Shown in pieces: positions 7,398-13,069 of a DNA stretch of 13,069 nt (positions are counted from its first letter, which is position 1; every line of letters begins with the position of its first letter). Below the pieces are notes generated by a model that worked only from the letters and a program-made list of their open reading frames with translations, did not search any database and was not told where the DNA came from. The DNA is from an uncultured Ignavibacteria bacterium. Lineage in GTDB: Bacteria > Bacteroidota > Ignavibacteria > Ignavibacteriales > Melioribacteraceae. Position numbers and translations under genes: made by a program. Where the stretch lies: contig CALGLM010000343.1 of the NCBI GenBank assembly GCA_937930275.1, positions 1 to 13,069 on the forward strand. Reading direction: 5' to 3'.

Positions 7398-8516
7398 TTA
7401 TCTCTTCTTAACTATATCAACTATAAAATCAATTTCTTTGAATTGTAAATTAGAATAAATGGGCAAGCATAATATTTTATCGGCAATTTTATTAGCAACA
7501 GGCAAATTTTCAACTGTTGCCGATACCAAATTTTTATACATCGGAAAACTACTGATTAATGGATAAAAATATCTTCGCGCATATATGTTATTTTTTTTCA
7601 ATTCATTATACAAATGATCTCTTGACTTTCCGTATTCGGATTCTTCAACAAGTATTGGATAGTATGTGTATGTATAATCTATACTTTCAGCCGGTTTATA
7701 AACTTTTATACCGGGTATTTCATCCAATATTTTGTTGTAATAGCCGGCAATTTCTTTCCTTTTAGCTATATAATCTTTAACATAGTTTAACTGAACTAAA
7801 CCAAATGCTGCTTGAAATTCATTCATTTTTGCATTTAGTCCTACCTCACCAACCATAACCTCGTTAACAAATCCAAAGTTTTTTAACCTATCTATTCTAT
7901 CTTTTACTTTTTTATCTTTACAAATTATAGCTCCACCTTCCAATGTATTAAATACTTTTGTAGCATGGAAACTTAAAATAGATAAATCACCGAAGTTTAA
8001 TATAGATTGTTCGTTTATTCTAACACCAAATGCGTGTGCGGCATCATAAATTAATTTAAGGTTATATTTATCTGCAATTCTCTGTAATTCTTCTACATGA
8101 CATGGATTTCCATACACATGAACTGCTAAAATTGCCGATGTTTTATCGGTAATTGCCTTTTCAACTTTAACCGGATCAATTGTAAATGTATCTTCATCTA
8201 TATCAGCAAAAACCGGAGTACAGTTATTCCATATCAACGCATGTGAAGAAGCAACAAAACTAAACGGAGTTGTAATTATTTCACCGGTTAAATCTAATAC
8301 TTGTAATGCGGTAATTAAAGCTAAAGTTCCGTTGGAAAATAACGAAATATGTTCAACGCCTAAGTATGCGGAAAGGTTTTTTTCTAATTCTTGATGGAAT
8401 GGTCCATTATTGGATAATATTTTGTTATCCCAAATTTTGTTTAGATATGATGTAAATTCTTCTAATGGCGGCAGTTCAGGCTTAGTAACAGGTATAACTT
8501 GCTTATTAAACTTCAT
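7398..8516 (-). CDS. DegT/DnrJ/EryC1/StrS family nucleotide-sugar aminotransferase, VioA-like
   Basis: This 372-residue PLP enzyme would transfer an amino group, usually from glutamate, to a keto-sugar nucleotide in the cytoplasm. The fold I motifs are complete: FSNGTLAL (60-67), TTPFSFVAS (82-90), AVHVYGNP (131-138), DAAHAFG (158-164) with Asp158 for the pyridine nitrogen and His161 stacking on the cofactor, and SFHATK (182-187) with the Schiff-base Lys187, followed by VFNTLEGGAI. The SFHATKVFNT form is the one I associate with VioA-type dTDP-4-keto-6-deoxyglucose 4-aminotransferases rather than WecE, FdtB or perosamine synthase, so a 4-amino-4,6-dideoxy sugar is the best guess. It is the first gene of the minus-strand operon. 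No acetyltransferase, nucleotidyltransferase or dehydratase partner is in the window. The ribosome site before the ATG (TTGGACAT) is weak. Confidence 0.9.
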   Translation of the reverse strand: MKFNKQVIPVTKPELPPLEEFTSYLNKIWDNKILSNNGPFHQELEKNLSAYLGVEHISLFSNGTLALITALQVLDLTGEIITTPFSFVASSHALIWNNCTPVFADIDEDTFTIDPVKVEKAITDKTSAILAVHVYGNPCHVEELQRIADKYNLKLIYDAAHAFGVRINEQSILNFGDLSILSFHATKVFNTLEGGAIICKDKKVKDRIDRLKNFGFVNEVMVGEVGLNAKMNEFQAAFGLVQLNYVKDYIAKRKEIAGYYNKILDEIPGIKVYKPAESIDYTYTYYPILVEESEYGKSRDHLYNELKKNNIYARRYFYPLISSFPMYKNLVSATVENLPVANKIADKILCLPIYSNLQFKEIDFIVDIVKKR

Positions 8517-8738
8517 ATGTCCAATATTTGATTTATTAAAATTTTTAAAAACTAAATTTAACGTATTTTTTCATTAAAAAAAATAAAAATATATCATTTT
8601 TAAAATAATGTACATTTTAGTAATAACCAACTATAACTTATTTATTTTTAATATGTTAGATGAATAATTTCTCATTTTGTGCTCTAAATCACAATATTTT
8701 TAATAAAAAAATTTTCCGCATAAGAATTCATTAATTTG

Positions 8739-8756
8739 CTGTTAATTAAATAACAG
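8739..8756. repeat. Inverted repeat 1 (CTGTTA-N6-TAACAG), possible operator
   Basis: Perfect 6-bp arms flank the 6-base loop ATTAAA. The inner core TGTTA-N6-TAACA is identical in layout to the second repeat at 8781-8800. The 5-6-5 architecture is the same as that of CRP/FNR-family operators (TGTGA-N6-TCACA for E. coli CRP), but with T in place of G at the fourth position. No T-run follows, so it is unlikely to be a terminator. Confidence 0.5.
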
Positions 8757-8767
8757 TTCTATATTAG

Positions 8768-8799
8768 AAAACTTATTAACTTTGTTAGCATTTTAACAA
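8768..8799 (-). promoter_or_regulatory. Candidate Bacteroidota-type promoter for the glycan operon
   Basis: Read on the minus strand, TTG (8799-8797, extended to TTTG by 8800) is followed after 21 bases by TAAGTTTT (8775-8768), a one-mismatch fit to TAnnTTTG. Transcription would start near 8762 and leave a ~245-base leader before the aminotransferase ATG. This is the best fit I found upstream of the operon, but the mismatch and AT-richness make it tentative. Confidence 0.3.
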
Positions 8800-8800
8800 A
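8781..8800. repeat. Inverted repeat 2 (TTTGTTA-N6-TAACAAA), possible operator
   Basis: Perfect 7-bp arms flank the 6-base loop GCATTT and contain the same TGTTA-N6-TAACA core as the first repeat. Centre-to-centre distance between the two is 43 bp, close to four helical turns, so both would face the same side of the DNA. An extra TAAC half-site sits at 8777-8780. The repeat lies between the -33 and -7 elements of the candidate minus-strand promoter, which fits an operator. Confidence 0.5.
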
Positions 8801-8878
8801 AAAATTTAGTATTAATCCAATAATATTAATGATATAGAAACAAACTTGTAAATTTTGAATCTAATACGAAAATAGTAC

Positions 8879-8909
8879 TTGAAAATAAAATTTATTTTTA
8901 CTAAATTTG
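8879..8909 (+). promoter_or_regulatory. Bacteroidota-type promoter of tRNA-Arg
   Basis: TTG at 8879-8881 is followed after exactly 20 bases by TAAATTTG at 8902-8909, a perfect match to the -33 TTG / -7 TAnnTTTG consensus used by the primary sigma factor of Bacteroidota. The predicted start, about 6 bases downstream, falls just before the mature tRNA 5' end at 8924. Confidence 0.75.
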
Positions 8910-8923
8910 TAATCTTAATTTTT

Positions 8924-8997
8924 GCACCCGTAGCTTAATTGGATAGAGCATCTGACTACGGATCAGAAGGTTCGGGGTTCGAATCCCTGCGGGTGTA
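8924..8997 (+). tRNA. tRNA-Arg (anticodon ACG)
   Basis: The 74-base cloverleaf is complete. The acceptor arm pairs 8924-8930 with 8990-8996 (one terminal G-U), with discriminator A8997. The anticodon arm TCTGA/TCAGA (8951-8955 with 8963-8967) encloses loop CTACGGA, putting anticodon ACG at 8958-8960. The T arm is CGGGG-TTCGAAT-CCCTG. The CCA tail is not encoded and must be added after transcription. With A34 modified to inosine it would read CGU, CGC and CGA. It has its own promoter and terminator and is not part of the glycan genes. Confidence 0.97.
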
Positions 8998-9007
8998 CTT
9001 CTAACAT

Positions 9008-9041
9008 AAAAAACGCAATCACAAAAATGATTGCGTTTTTT
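9008..9041. terminator. Bidirectional intrinsic terminator after tRNA-Arg
   Basis: An 8-bp stem CGCAATCA/TGATTGCG (9014-9021 with 9028-9035) with loop CAAAAA is followed by six T (9036-9041) and preceded by six A (9008-9013). It can end tRNA transcription on the plus strand and transcription of the small cysteine-rich gene on the minus strand. Confidence 0.88.
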
Positions 9042-9127
9042 GTTATTCGGCAATGGTATTTTAATTTAATAATTTACTTATTTTCTTCTTTGATTAATGT
9101 AAGGATATTTTTATCTTACGATTTAAA

Positions 9128-9298
9128 TTATTTATTTTCTTTGGGTTCGTATTCTAAACAGTTAAACCCTGAATATTTTTTTACTTCCAAAGAAGGTAAA
9201 CGTTTGGCTTTAAATTTTAGTGCTTTACATCCGTATGGATAATTTGAATCCCATGTGATGTAGAAAAATTTACATTTATTGCAGTTTGGCGCTTGCAT
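9128..9298 (-). CDS. Small four-cysteine protein (56 aa), probable metal binder, function unknown
   Basis: A minus-strand ORF of 56 codons runs from the ATG at 9298-9296 to the TAA at 9130-9128. The product is basic and soluble with four cysteines (6, 9, 24, 47), giving CX2C-X14-C-X22-C. Landmarks are CNKCKFFYITWD (6-17), PYGCKALKFK (21-30), LPSLEV (34-39) and SGFNCLEYE (43-51). I recall the pattern CxxC...TWD...PYGC...FK...P...V...SG..C..F from small conserved proteins in several phyla, which supports a real gene. A Zn- or Fe-S-binding knuckle is the natural reading, but that is inference. There are no membrane or signal segments and no clear ribosome site. It is divergent from galE (64-base gap) and convergent with tRNA-Arg. 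The longer plus-strand frame over the same bases shows no protein character and is taken as its shadow. Confidence 0.8.
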   Translation of the reverse strand: MQAPNCNKCKFFYITWDSNYPYGCKALKFKAKRLPSLEVKKYSGFNCLEYEPKENK

Positions 9299-9319
9299 AA
9301 TTTAAATAATTTATTTTTG
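9286..9319 (+). promoter_or_regulatory. Candidate promoter of the galE-rfbC-ugd operon
   Basis: TATTTTTG at 9312-9319 matches TAnnTTTG fully. The best upstream TTG (9286-9288, within TTTG) is 23 bases away, longer than the usual 19-21, and it overlaps the start of the small divergent gene. The predicted start near 9325 leaves a ~38-base leader containing AAGGACG, a fair ribosome site 9 bases before the galE ATG. Confidence 0.4.
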
Positions 9320-9362
9320 TAAATTTAAAGATAAAATTGACGAAAAAAAAGGACGATTTTTA

Positions 9363-10337
9363 ATGAGCATTCTTGTTACCGGCGGTGCAGGTTATATAGG
9401 AAGTCATTTTGTAAGGATGCTGCAAAAAAACAACAAAAAAATTGTTATTGCAGATAATCTCTCTCGAGGACATATCGAATCCATACCACAAGGTGTTGAT
9501 TTTATTAATGTTGATTTAAAAGATTTTTCTGCTACCGAATCAATATTTAAGCATTTTAATATTGATTCGATTGTTCATTTTGCTGCCTATGCATACGTAG
9601 GTGAATCGGTGCAAAATCCAGAATTATATTATGAAAATAACGTAGTAGGAAGTTTTAATTTAATTAAGGCTGCTAATAAAGCAAATGTCAAAAAATTTGT
9701 TTTTTCTTCAACGTGCAGTTTATACGGAAATCCGGTCAATGTACCGATAAGCGAAAGCGAAACAACTAAGCCCATAAATCCTTATGCTTATACAAAACTG
9801 TTCATTGAAAAAATATTAGCCGATTTTGAAACAGCTTACGGAATGAAGTATGTCGCATTAAGATATTTTAATGCTGCAGGTGCAGATTTTGACGGAATAA
9901 TTGGAGAAAGCCATAACCCGGAACCACATTTAATTCCAATTGTATTATTTACGGCATTAAAAAAACGCGAGTTCGTTAGTATATTCGGAAACGATTATAA
10001 TACTCCGGACGGAACTTGTATTAGAGATTATATACACATTTACGATTTGGCAGATGCTCATCTAAAAGCATTAGATTATTTAGAGCATGGGAACAAATCC
10101 GATGTATTTAATTTAGGAACCGGCAGTGGGTACTCAGTTAAGGAAATAATCGATTCTGCCGTAAAAATTACCGGAATTGAGATACCTTATAAAATTTCGG
10201 AAAGAAGACCGGGTGACCCCGATATTTTGGTTGCAGATAATAAAAAGGCTAAAAATGTTTTAGGATGGTCACCCAAGTATAGTCTTGATGATATTATTAG
10301 TTCGGCTTTTAATTGGCATAAAAATCAAAAATATTAG
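9363..10337 (+). CDS. galE: UDP-glucose 4-epimerase
   Basis: This 324-residue cytoplasmic enzyme interconverts UDP-glucose and UDP-galactose with bound NAD. It has the Rossmann GGAGYIG loop (7-13), Asp31 for the adenosine ribose, DNLSRGH (31-37), FAAYAYVGESVQNP (73-86), the catalytic Ser116/Thr117 in SSTCSLYG, and the YxxxK pair Tyr141/Lys145. Substrate-side motifs follow: RYFNAAGAD, the HLIPIVL segment, DGTCIRDYIHIYDLADAH, FNLGTGSGYSVKE and RRPGDP. Cys118 sits where small residues are usual. The length is the usual ~325-340. GalE-type enzymes can also act on UDP-GlcNAc or glucuronate forms, so the exact substrate is not fixed. First gene of the precursor operon, 5 bases before rfbC; it probably feeds the divergent glycan genes. 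Confidence 0.95.
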   Translation: MSILVTGGAGYIGSHFVRMLQKNNKKIVIADNLSRGHIESIPQGVDFINVDLKDFSATESIFKHFNIDSIVHFAAYAYVGESVQNPELYYENNVVGSFNLIKAANKANVKKFVFSSTCSLYGNPVNVPISESETTKPINPYAYTKLFIEKILADFETAYGMKYVALRYFNAAGADFDGIIGESHNPEPHLIPIVLFTALKKREFVSIFGNDYNTPDGTCIRDYIHIYDLADAHLKALDYLEHGNKSDVFNLGTGSGYSVKEIIDSAVKITGIEIPYKISERRPGDPDILVADNKKAKNVLGWSPKYSLDDIISSAFNWHKNQKY

Positions 10338-10342
10338 AGAAT

Positions 10343-10885
10343 ATGGAAATTATTGAAACAAACATCAAAGATGTAAAAATTATTAAACCGAATGTTTATA
10401 AAGATGAACGCGGGTATTTTTTTGAATCTTTTAATAAAAACAGATTTATTGCAAACGGAGTAGATTTAGAATTTGTTCAAGATAACATTTCTAAATCGCA
10501 AAAAGGGACAATACGCGGTTTGCATTATCAAATAGGCGAATTTGCCCAAGATAAACTTTGCCAAGTAATTTTAGGTAAAGTTATGGATGTTGCTGTTGAT
10601 ATTAGACACAACTCTCCGACATTCGGCAAATATGTATCAATAGAGTTATCTGACGAAAATAATTTACAATTGCTTATTCCAAAAGGTTTTGCCCACGGGT
10701 TTGAAGTTCTAAGCGATTATGCAATTTTTCATTATAAATGTTCAAACTTTTATTCTAAAACTTTTGAAAGAAGTATTATTTATAGCGACAAGGATATAAA
10801 TATTGAATGGAATACAAATAATCCGATTGTATCAGACAAAGATAAAAATTCACCGTTTTTTAAAGATATCAATCCGGATTTTTAA
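10343..10885 (+). CDS. rfbC: dTDP-4-dehydrorhamnose 3,5-epimerase
   Basis: This 180-residue cupin epimerises C3 and C5 of dTDP-4-keto-6-deoxy-D-glucose, giving the dTDP-4-keto-L-rhamnose intermediate. Landmarks: DERGYFFESF (21-30), QDNISKSQKGTIRGLHYQ (46-63) with the catalytic His61, KLCQV (71-75) with the substrate-binding Lys71, DVAVDIRHNSPTFG (82-95), PKGFAHGFEVLSD (113-125) and FHYKCSNFY (129-137), which contains the expected catalytic tyrosine region. Length is normal. It follows galE by 5 bases and precedes ugd by 22. The partner genes rfbA, rfbB and rfbD are not in this window, so the dTDP pathway must be completed elsewhere. Its product could go to L-rhamnose or, with the VioA-like aminotransferase, to an amino sugar. 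Confidence 0.94.
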   Translation: MEIIETNIKDVKIIKPNVYKDERGYFFESFNKNRFIANGVDLEFVQDNISKSQKGTIRGLHYQIGEFAQDKLCQVILGKVMDVAVDIRHNSPTFGKYVSIELSDENNLQLLIPKGFAHGFEVLSDYAIFHYKCSNFYSKTFERSIIYSDKDINIEWNTNNPIVSDKDKNSPFFKDINPDF

Positions 10886-10907
10886 TTTACAAGTTAAAGG
10901 AGTATAA

Positions 10908-12236
10908 ATGAAATTATCAATTATAGGTACCGGTTATGTGGGATTAGTTTCCGGAACATGTTTTGCAGAAATGGGAAATGAAGTAATATGTGTGGATAAC
11001 AATCCGACCAAACTTAAAAAATTGCGCGATGCAGAGATACCGATTTATGAACCCGGTTTGGATATTTTGTTTTATCGTAATATTGCGAAAAAAAGATTAG
11101 TTTTTACCGATGATTTAGAAATGGCTGTTAAAACAACCGATGTTATATTCTTATGCCTACCTACTCCTCAAGATGAAGACGGTTCGGCTGATTTAAAATA
11201 CGTTTTTGGAATAGCTGAAGAGATCGGAAAGATCTTACATAACAGCGGAGATAAAGATTTTAAAATTATTGTTAATAAAAGTACTGTTCCGGTCGGAACT
11301 TGTAAGGCGGTAACAGAAATAATTGCTAAACACAATGTAAAAAATTACGAAGTGGTTTCTAATCCGGAATTTTTACGTGAAGGTTTTGCTGTTGATGACT
11401 TTATGAAACCGGATAGAATAGTTGTTGGTGCAACCAGTAAACAAGCTTTATCTATTATGAAATCATTATATGAACCCTTTGTACGCCAAGGTAACCCAAT
11501 TATTGAGATGAATCCGGAAAGCTCTGAAGTGACAAAATATGCAGCCAACTCATATTTAGCAATGCGTATTACCTATATGAACGAATTGGCTAATTTTTGC
11601 GAAAAAGTAGGTGCCAATGTTGATTTAGTTAGAAAAGGAATGGGTACTGATAACAGAATAGGTAAAAGATTTTTATTCCCGGGTATTGGTTATGGCGGTT
11701 CATGTTTTCCTAAAGATGTTAATGCATTAATTAAAACCAGTGAAGAAAATAATTCACCAATGAAAATACTAAAGTTGGTTGATAAAGTTAATAAAGAACA
11801 GAAAAAAGTTTTGGTTACAAAGATTTTATCTCATTTTGATAATAATATTGCCGGTAAAAAATTTGCTGTTTGGGGATTAGCTTTTTTACCGTATACAGAT
11901 GATATGCGTGAAGCTCCTGCAGTTGTAATTATTAACGAATTACTTTCATTAGGTGCAAAAGTATCGGCATATGACCCTGCCGCAACCGAAAATGCAAAAT
12001 TTTATTTACAAGATAGAGTTGAGTATAAAGAAGACCAATATGAAACACTGGAAAATGCGGAGGCATTATTGATTTTAACGGAATGGAACGAATTTAGAAA
12101 TCCGGATTTTGATAAAATCTCTTCTTTACTAAAAAACAGACTTATTTTTGACGGAAGAAATATTTTTGAAACGGAAAAAATGAATGAGCTTAAATATACT
12201 TATTACTCTATAGGTAGAAAGGCAATTATAAACTGA
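10908..12236 (+). CDS. ugd: UDP-glucose 6-dehydrogenase
   Basis: This 442-residue enzyme oxidises UDP-glucose to UDP-glucuronate with two NAD. The N-terminal Rossmann domain begins IIGTGYVGLVSG (5-16) with Asp30, then YEPGL (47-51), CLPTPQDEDGSAD (83-95) and KSTVPVGT (124-131). The central part holds NPEFLREG (152-159), PDRIVVG (168-174), EVTKYAANSYLAMRITYMNE (207-226) with Lys210 and Asn214, and GIGYGGSCFPKD (259-270) with the catalytic Cys266. The C-terminal UDP-binding domain carries WGLAFLPYTDDMREAPA and ILTEWNEF. All key residues are present. The start has a strong AAAGGAG ribosome site. Last gene of the precursor operon, 20 bases before a strong terminator. UDP-glucuronate would supply an acidic sugar, typical of capsule or exopolysaccharide. 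Confidence 0.97.
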   Translation: MKLSIIGTGYVGLVSGTCFAEMGNEVICVDNNPTKLKKLRDAEIPIYEPGLDILFYRNIAKKRLVFTDDLEMAVKTTDVIFLCLPTPQDEDGSADLKYVFGIAEEIGKILHNSGDKDFKIIVNKSTVPVGTCKAVTEIIAKHNVKNYEVVSNPEFLREGFAVDDFMKPDRIVVGATSKQALSIMKSLYEPFVRQGNPIIEMNPESSEVTKYAANSYLAMRITYMNELANFCEKVGANVDLVRKGMGTDNRIGKRFLFPGIGYGGSCFPKDVNALIKTSEENNSPMKILKLVDKVNKEQKKVLVTKILSHFDNNIAGKKFAVWGLAFLPYTDDMREAPAVVIINELLSLGAKVSAYDPAATENAKFYLQDRVEYKEDQYETLENAEALLILTEWNEFRNPDFDKISSLLKNRLIFDGRNIFETEKMNELKYTYYSIGRKAIIN

Positions 12237-12255
12237 AATATTTTTTTGAAGTAAT

Positions 12256-12284
12256 AAAAAAACCCCTTAAAAAGGGGTTTTTTT
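12256..12284. terminator. Bidirectional terminator between ugd and cheW
   Basis: The stem AACCCCTT/AAGGGGTT (12261-12268 with 12272-12279) has a 3-base loop, with an A-run on the left (12256-12262) and a T-run on the right (12278-12284). It is the most GC-rich hairpin in the window and lies between two converging genes, so it can stop both. Confidence 0.93.
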
Positions 12285-12299
12285 GTTTATACTAAAATA

Positions 12300-12782
12300 T
12301 TACAAAGATTTTAATTTATTAGATTCATCCAAAGAAAAAATCTTTTCCAAATCCAATAAAATTAAAAGTCTATCTTCAAGTTTACCAACAGCGGTAATAT
12401 AATCGGAATCTATTCCTGCAACCATTGCCGGAGGCGGCTCGGTTATACTTTTCGGAATTCTTAAAACTTCACTAACTTCATCAACAATAAATCCCACGGT
12501 AACACCGCTTAAATCTACAACTATAATTCGTGTACGATTATCATGCTCGATACGTGACATATTTAGTCGAGTACGAAGATCAATTACAGGTATAATTCTA
12601 CCACGTAAATTTACTACCCCGTCAATAAATTCGGGTGAATTTGGCACTTTAGTTATCTGCATCATCCTGTTTATTTCTTGAACCTTCAGAATATCGATAC
12701 CAAACTCTTCTTCACCTATTTTGAAGCTAACAAGCTGTAAGAGCTCGCTTAAGTCTCCTTTCTTTTCTTCTTGTTCTCTCAT
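12300..12782 (-). CDS. cheW: Chemotaxis coupling protein CheW
   Basis: This 160-residue cytoplasmic adaptor links chemoreceptors to the histidine kinase CheA. The single CheW domain covers about 14-155: LQLVSFKIGEEEFGIDILKVQEI (15-37), VPNSPEFIDGVVNLRGRIIPVIDLR (46-70) including Arg60 at the position used for receptor/CheA contact, RIIVVDL, VGFIVDEVSEVLRI and the ILLDLEKI end. The first ~13 residues are a charged extension. Length is typical. The chemotaxis receptor gene upstream ends 51 bases before its start, so the two may be co-transcribed, though a separate promoter is possible. It converges with ugd across a strong terminator, so it is functionally separate from the glycan genes. Confidence 0.96.
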   Translation of the reverse strand: MREQEEKKGDLSELLQLVSFKIGEEEFGIDILKVQEINRMMQITKVPNSPEFIDGVVNLRGRIIPVIDLRTRLNMSRIEHDNRTRIIVVDLSGVTVGFIVDEVSEVLRIPKSITEPPPAMVAGIDSDYITAVGKLEDRLLILLDLEKIFSLDESNKLKSL

Positions 12783-12813
12783 GTTAATCTCGTCATTTGA
12801 TTAATATTTAATT

Positions 12814-12844
12814 TAAATATAATATTTTGAAATTTAATTACCAA
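12814..12844 (-). promoter_or_regulatory. Candidate Bacteroidota-type promoter of cheW
   Basis: On the minus strand, TTG (12844-12842, inside the end of the receptor gene) is followed after 20 bases by TATATTTA (12821-12814), one mismatch from TAnnTTTG. The spacing equals that of the tRNA promoter. The predicted start near 12808 is about 26 bases before the cheW ATG. Confidence 0.35.
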
Positions 12845-13069
12845 GTAGTTTTTTATGAGAAGACTTTTTTACGGAAGAAAAGTTTCCGCTATTCTCAATT
12901 TTAAATCTTTGAATAAGCATTTGTAAATTTTCGGTCAATCTATTTAAGTCTTCACTTGCTCTTGCTATTTGTTGAACTCCCGTAGCAGACTCATGAGTAA
13001 CGTTACTAATAGCTTCAATATTTTTACTAATCTCTACTTCTGCACTTACTTGTTGTTCGCTTGCGGTTG
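12834..13069 (-). CDS. Methyl-accepting chemotaxis protein, C-terminal end (partial)
   Basis: The minus strand reads in one open frame from the window edge to a TAA at 12836-12834, giving the last 77 residues of a larger protein. The sequence has the heptad pattern of the receptor signalling hairpin's returning helix: ASEQQVSAEVEISKNIEAIS, then VTHESATGVQQIARASEDLNRLTENLQMLIQRFKIE. The SATGVQQIARASEDLNRL segment is the family's typical C-terminal methylation-helix signature. It ends in a short Ser/Lys-rich tail with no NWETF-type CheR-binding pentapeptide. The ligand-binding and membrane parts lie outside the window. It lies directly upstream of cheW, its functional partner. Confidence 0.9.
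   Translation of the reverse strand, partial: TASEQQVSAEVEISKNIEAISNVTHESATGVQQIARASEDLNRLTENLQMLIQRFKIENSGNFSSVKKSSHKKLLGN

Larger units (their letters stand above)
8517..8923. other. 407-base AT-rich regulatory spacer between glycan operon and tRNA-Arg
   Basis: No coding region is supported here on either strand. From left to right it holds: about 220 bases of very AT-rich DNA upstream of the aminotransferase gene with no obvious element; two matching inverted repeats at 8739-8756 and 8781-8800; a candidate minus-strand promoter overlapping the second repeat (8768-8799); and the tRNA promoter at 8879-8909. If the minus-strand promoter is real, the glycan operon carries a leader of about 245 bases. 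Confidence 0.6.

Noticed and set aside
7559..7765. Plus-strand frame inside the aminotransferase gene
   Set aside because: Antisense shadow with no protein character.
8777..8784. TAACTTTG on the plus strand as a second -7 element toward the tRNA
   Set aside because: It matches TAnnTTTG, but there is no TTG 19-23 bases upstream, and the tRNA already has a better promoter.
9099..9119. Imperfect hairpin GTAAGGATA/TATCTTAC after the small minus-strand gene
   Set aside because: It has a bulge and no T-run on the minus strand; the hairpin at 9008-9041 is a far better terminator.
9027..9242. Plus-strand 71-codon frame after the tRNA
   Set aside because: Its start lies inside the tRNA terminator, the product has no recognisable domain, and it overlaps the convincing minus-strand cysteine-rich gene.
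11345..11548. Minus-strand frame inside ugd
   Set aside because: Overlaps conserved UDP-glucose dehydrogenase sequence; product has no family resemblance.
1..13069. CRISPR arrays, insertion sequences, toxin-antitoxin or phage-defence modules
   Set aside because: No regularly spaced repeats, transposase, terminal repeats or defence-type domains were seen; the gene content is glycan synthesis, a tRNA and chemotaxis.

Overview
The window is AT-rich throughout and reads with the standard bacterial code. It looks like a member of the Bacteroidota / FCB lineage. The best sequence evidence is a tRNA promoter that matches the unusual Bacteroidota-type consensus (TTG, 20 bases, TAnnTTTG). Several genes have only weak Shine-Dalgarno sites. 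A CheW gene and a chemotaxis-receptor fragment at the right edge suggest a motile or surface-sensing relative such as the Ignavibacteria/Kapabacteria side of the group rather than a gut Bacteroides. That narrower placement is inference.

Left part, minus strand (1-8516): an eight-gene surface-polysaccharide assembly cluster. In transcription order it holds a DegT/VioA-like sugar aminotransferase (8516-7398), a MurJ/Wzx-type flippase, a GT9 glycosyltransferase, a Wzy/WaaL-type polymerase or ligase, a GT4 glycosyltransferase, an ExoA-like GT2 glycosyltransferase, a small PglC/WcaJ-type phosphoglycosyl transferase, and the N-terminal part of an exported protein that resembles Wzi-type capsule assembly proteins. 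Several junctions overlap by 8 to 11 bases, so this is very probably one operon. Together the genes would build a lipid-linked oligosaccharide, flip it, polymerise or ligate it, and perhaps anchor it at the outer membrane.

Middle (8517-9362): a 407-base AT-rich spacer holds two matching palindromes (TGTTA-N6-TAACA) 43 bp apart around a candidate promoter for the operon. It is followed by tRNA-Arg(ACG) with a clear promoter and a bidirectional terminator. On the opposite strand, at 9298-9128, lies a small gene that is easy to miss: a 56-residue four-cysteine protein, divergent from galE.

Right part, plus strand (9363-12236): galE, rfbC and ugd form an operon for nucleotide-sugar precursors (UDP-galactose, the dTDP-4-keto-L-rhamnose intermediate, UDP-glucuronate) and end at a strong bidirectional terminator (12256-12284). 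The precursor genes and the assembly genes point away from each other. On the minus strand beyond the terminator are cheW and the C-terminal end of a methyl-accepting chemotaxis protein, an unrelated module.

Most of the window is an ordinary but well-preserved glycan locus. The points most worth a second look are the hidden cysteine-rich gene, the paired palindromes, a GT2 enzyme that lacks its DxD-type aspartate, and a MurJ-fold flippase that lacks arginines needed by lipid II flippases.
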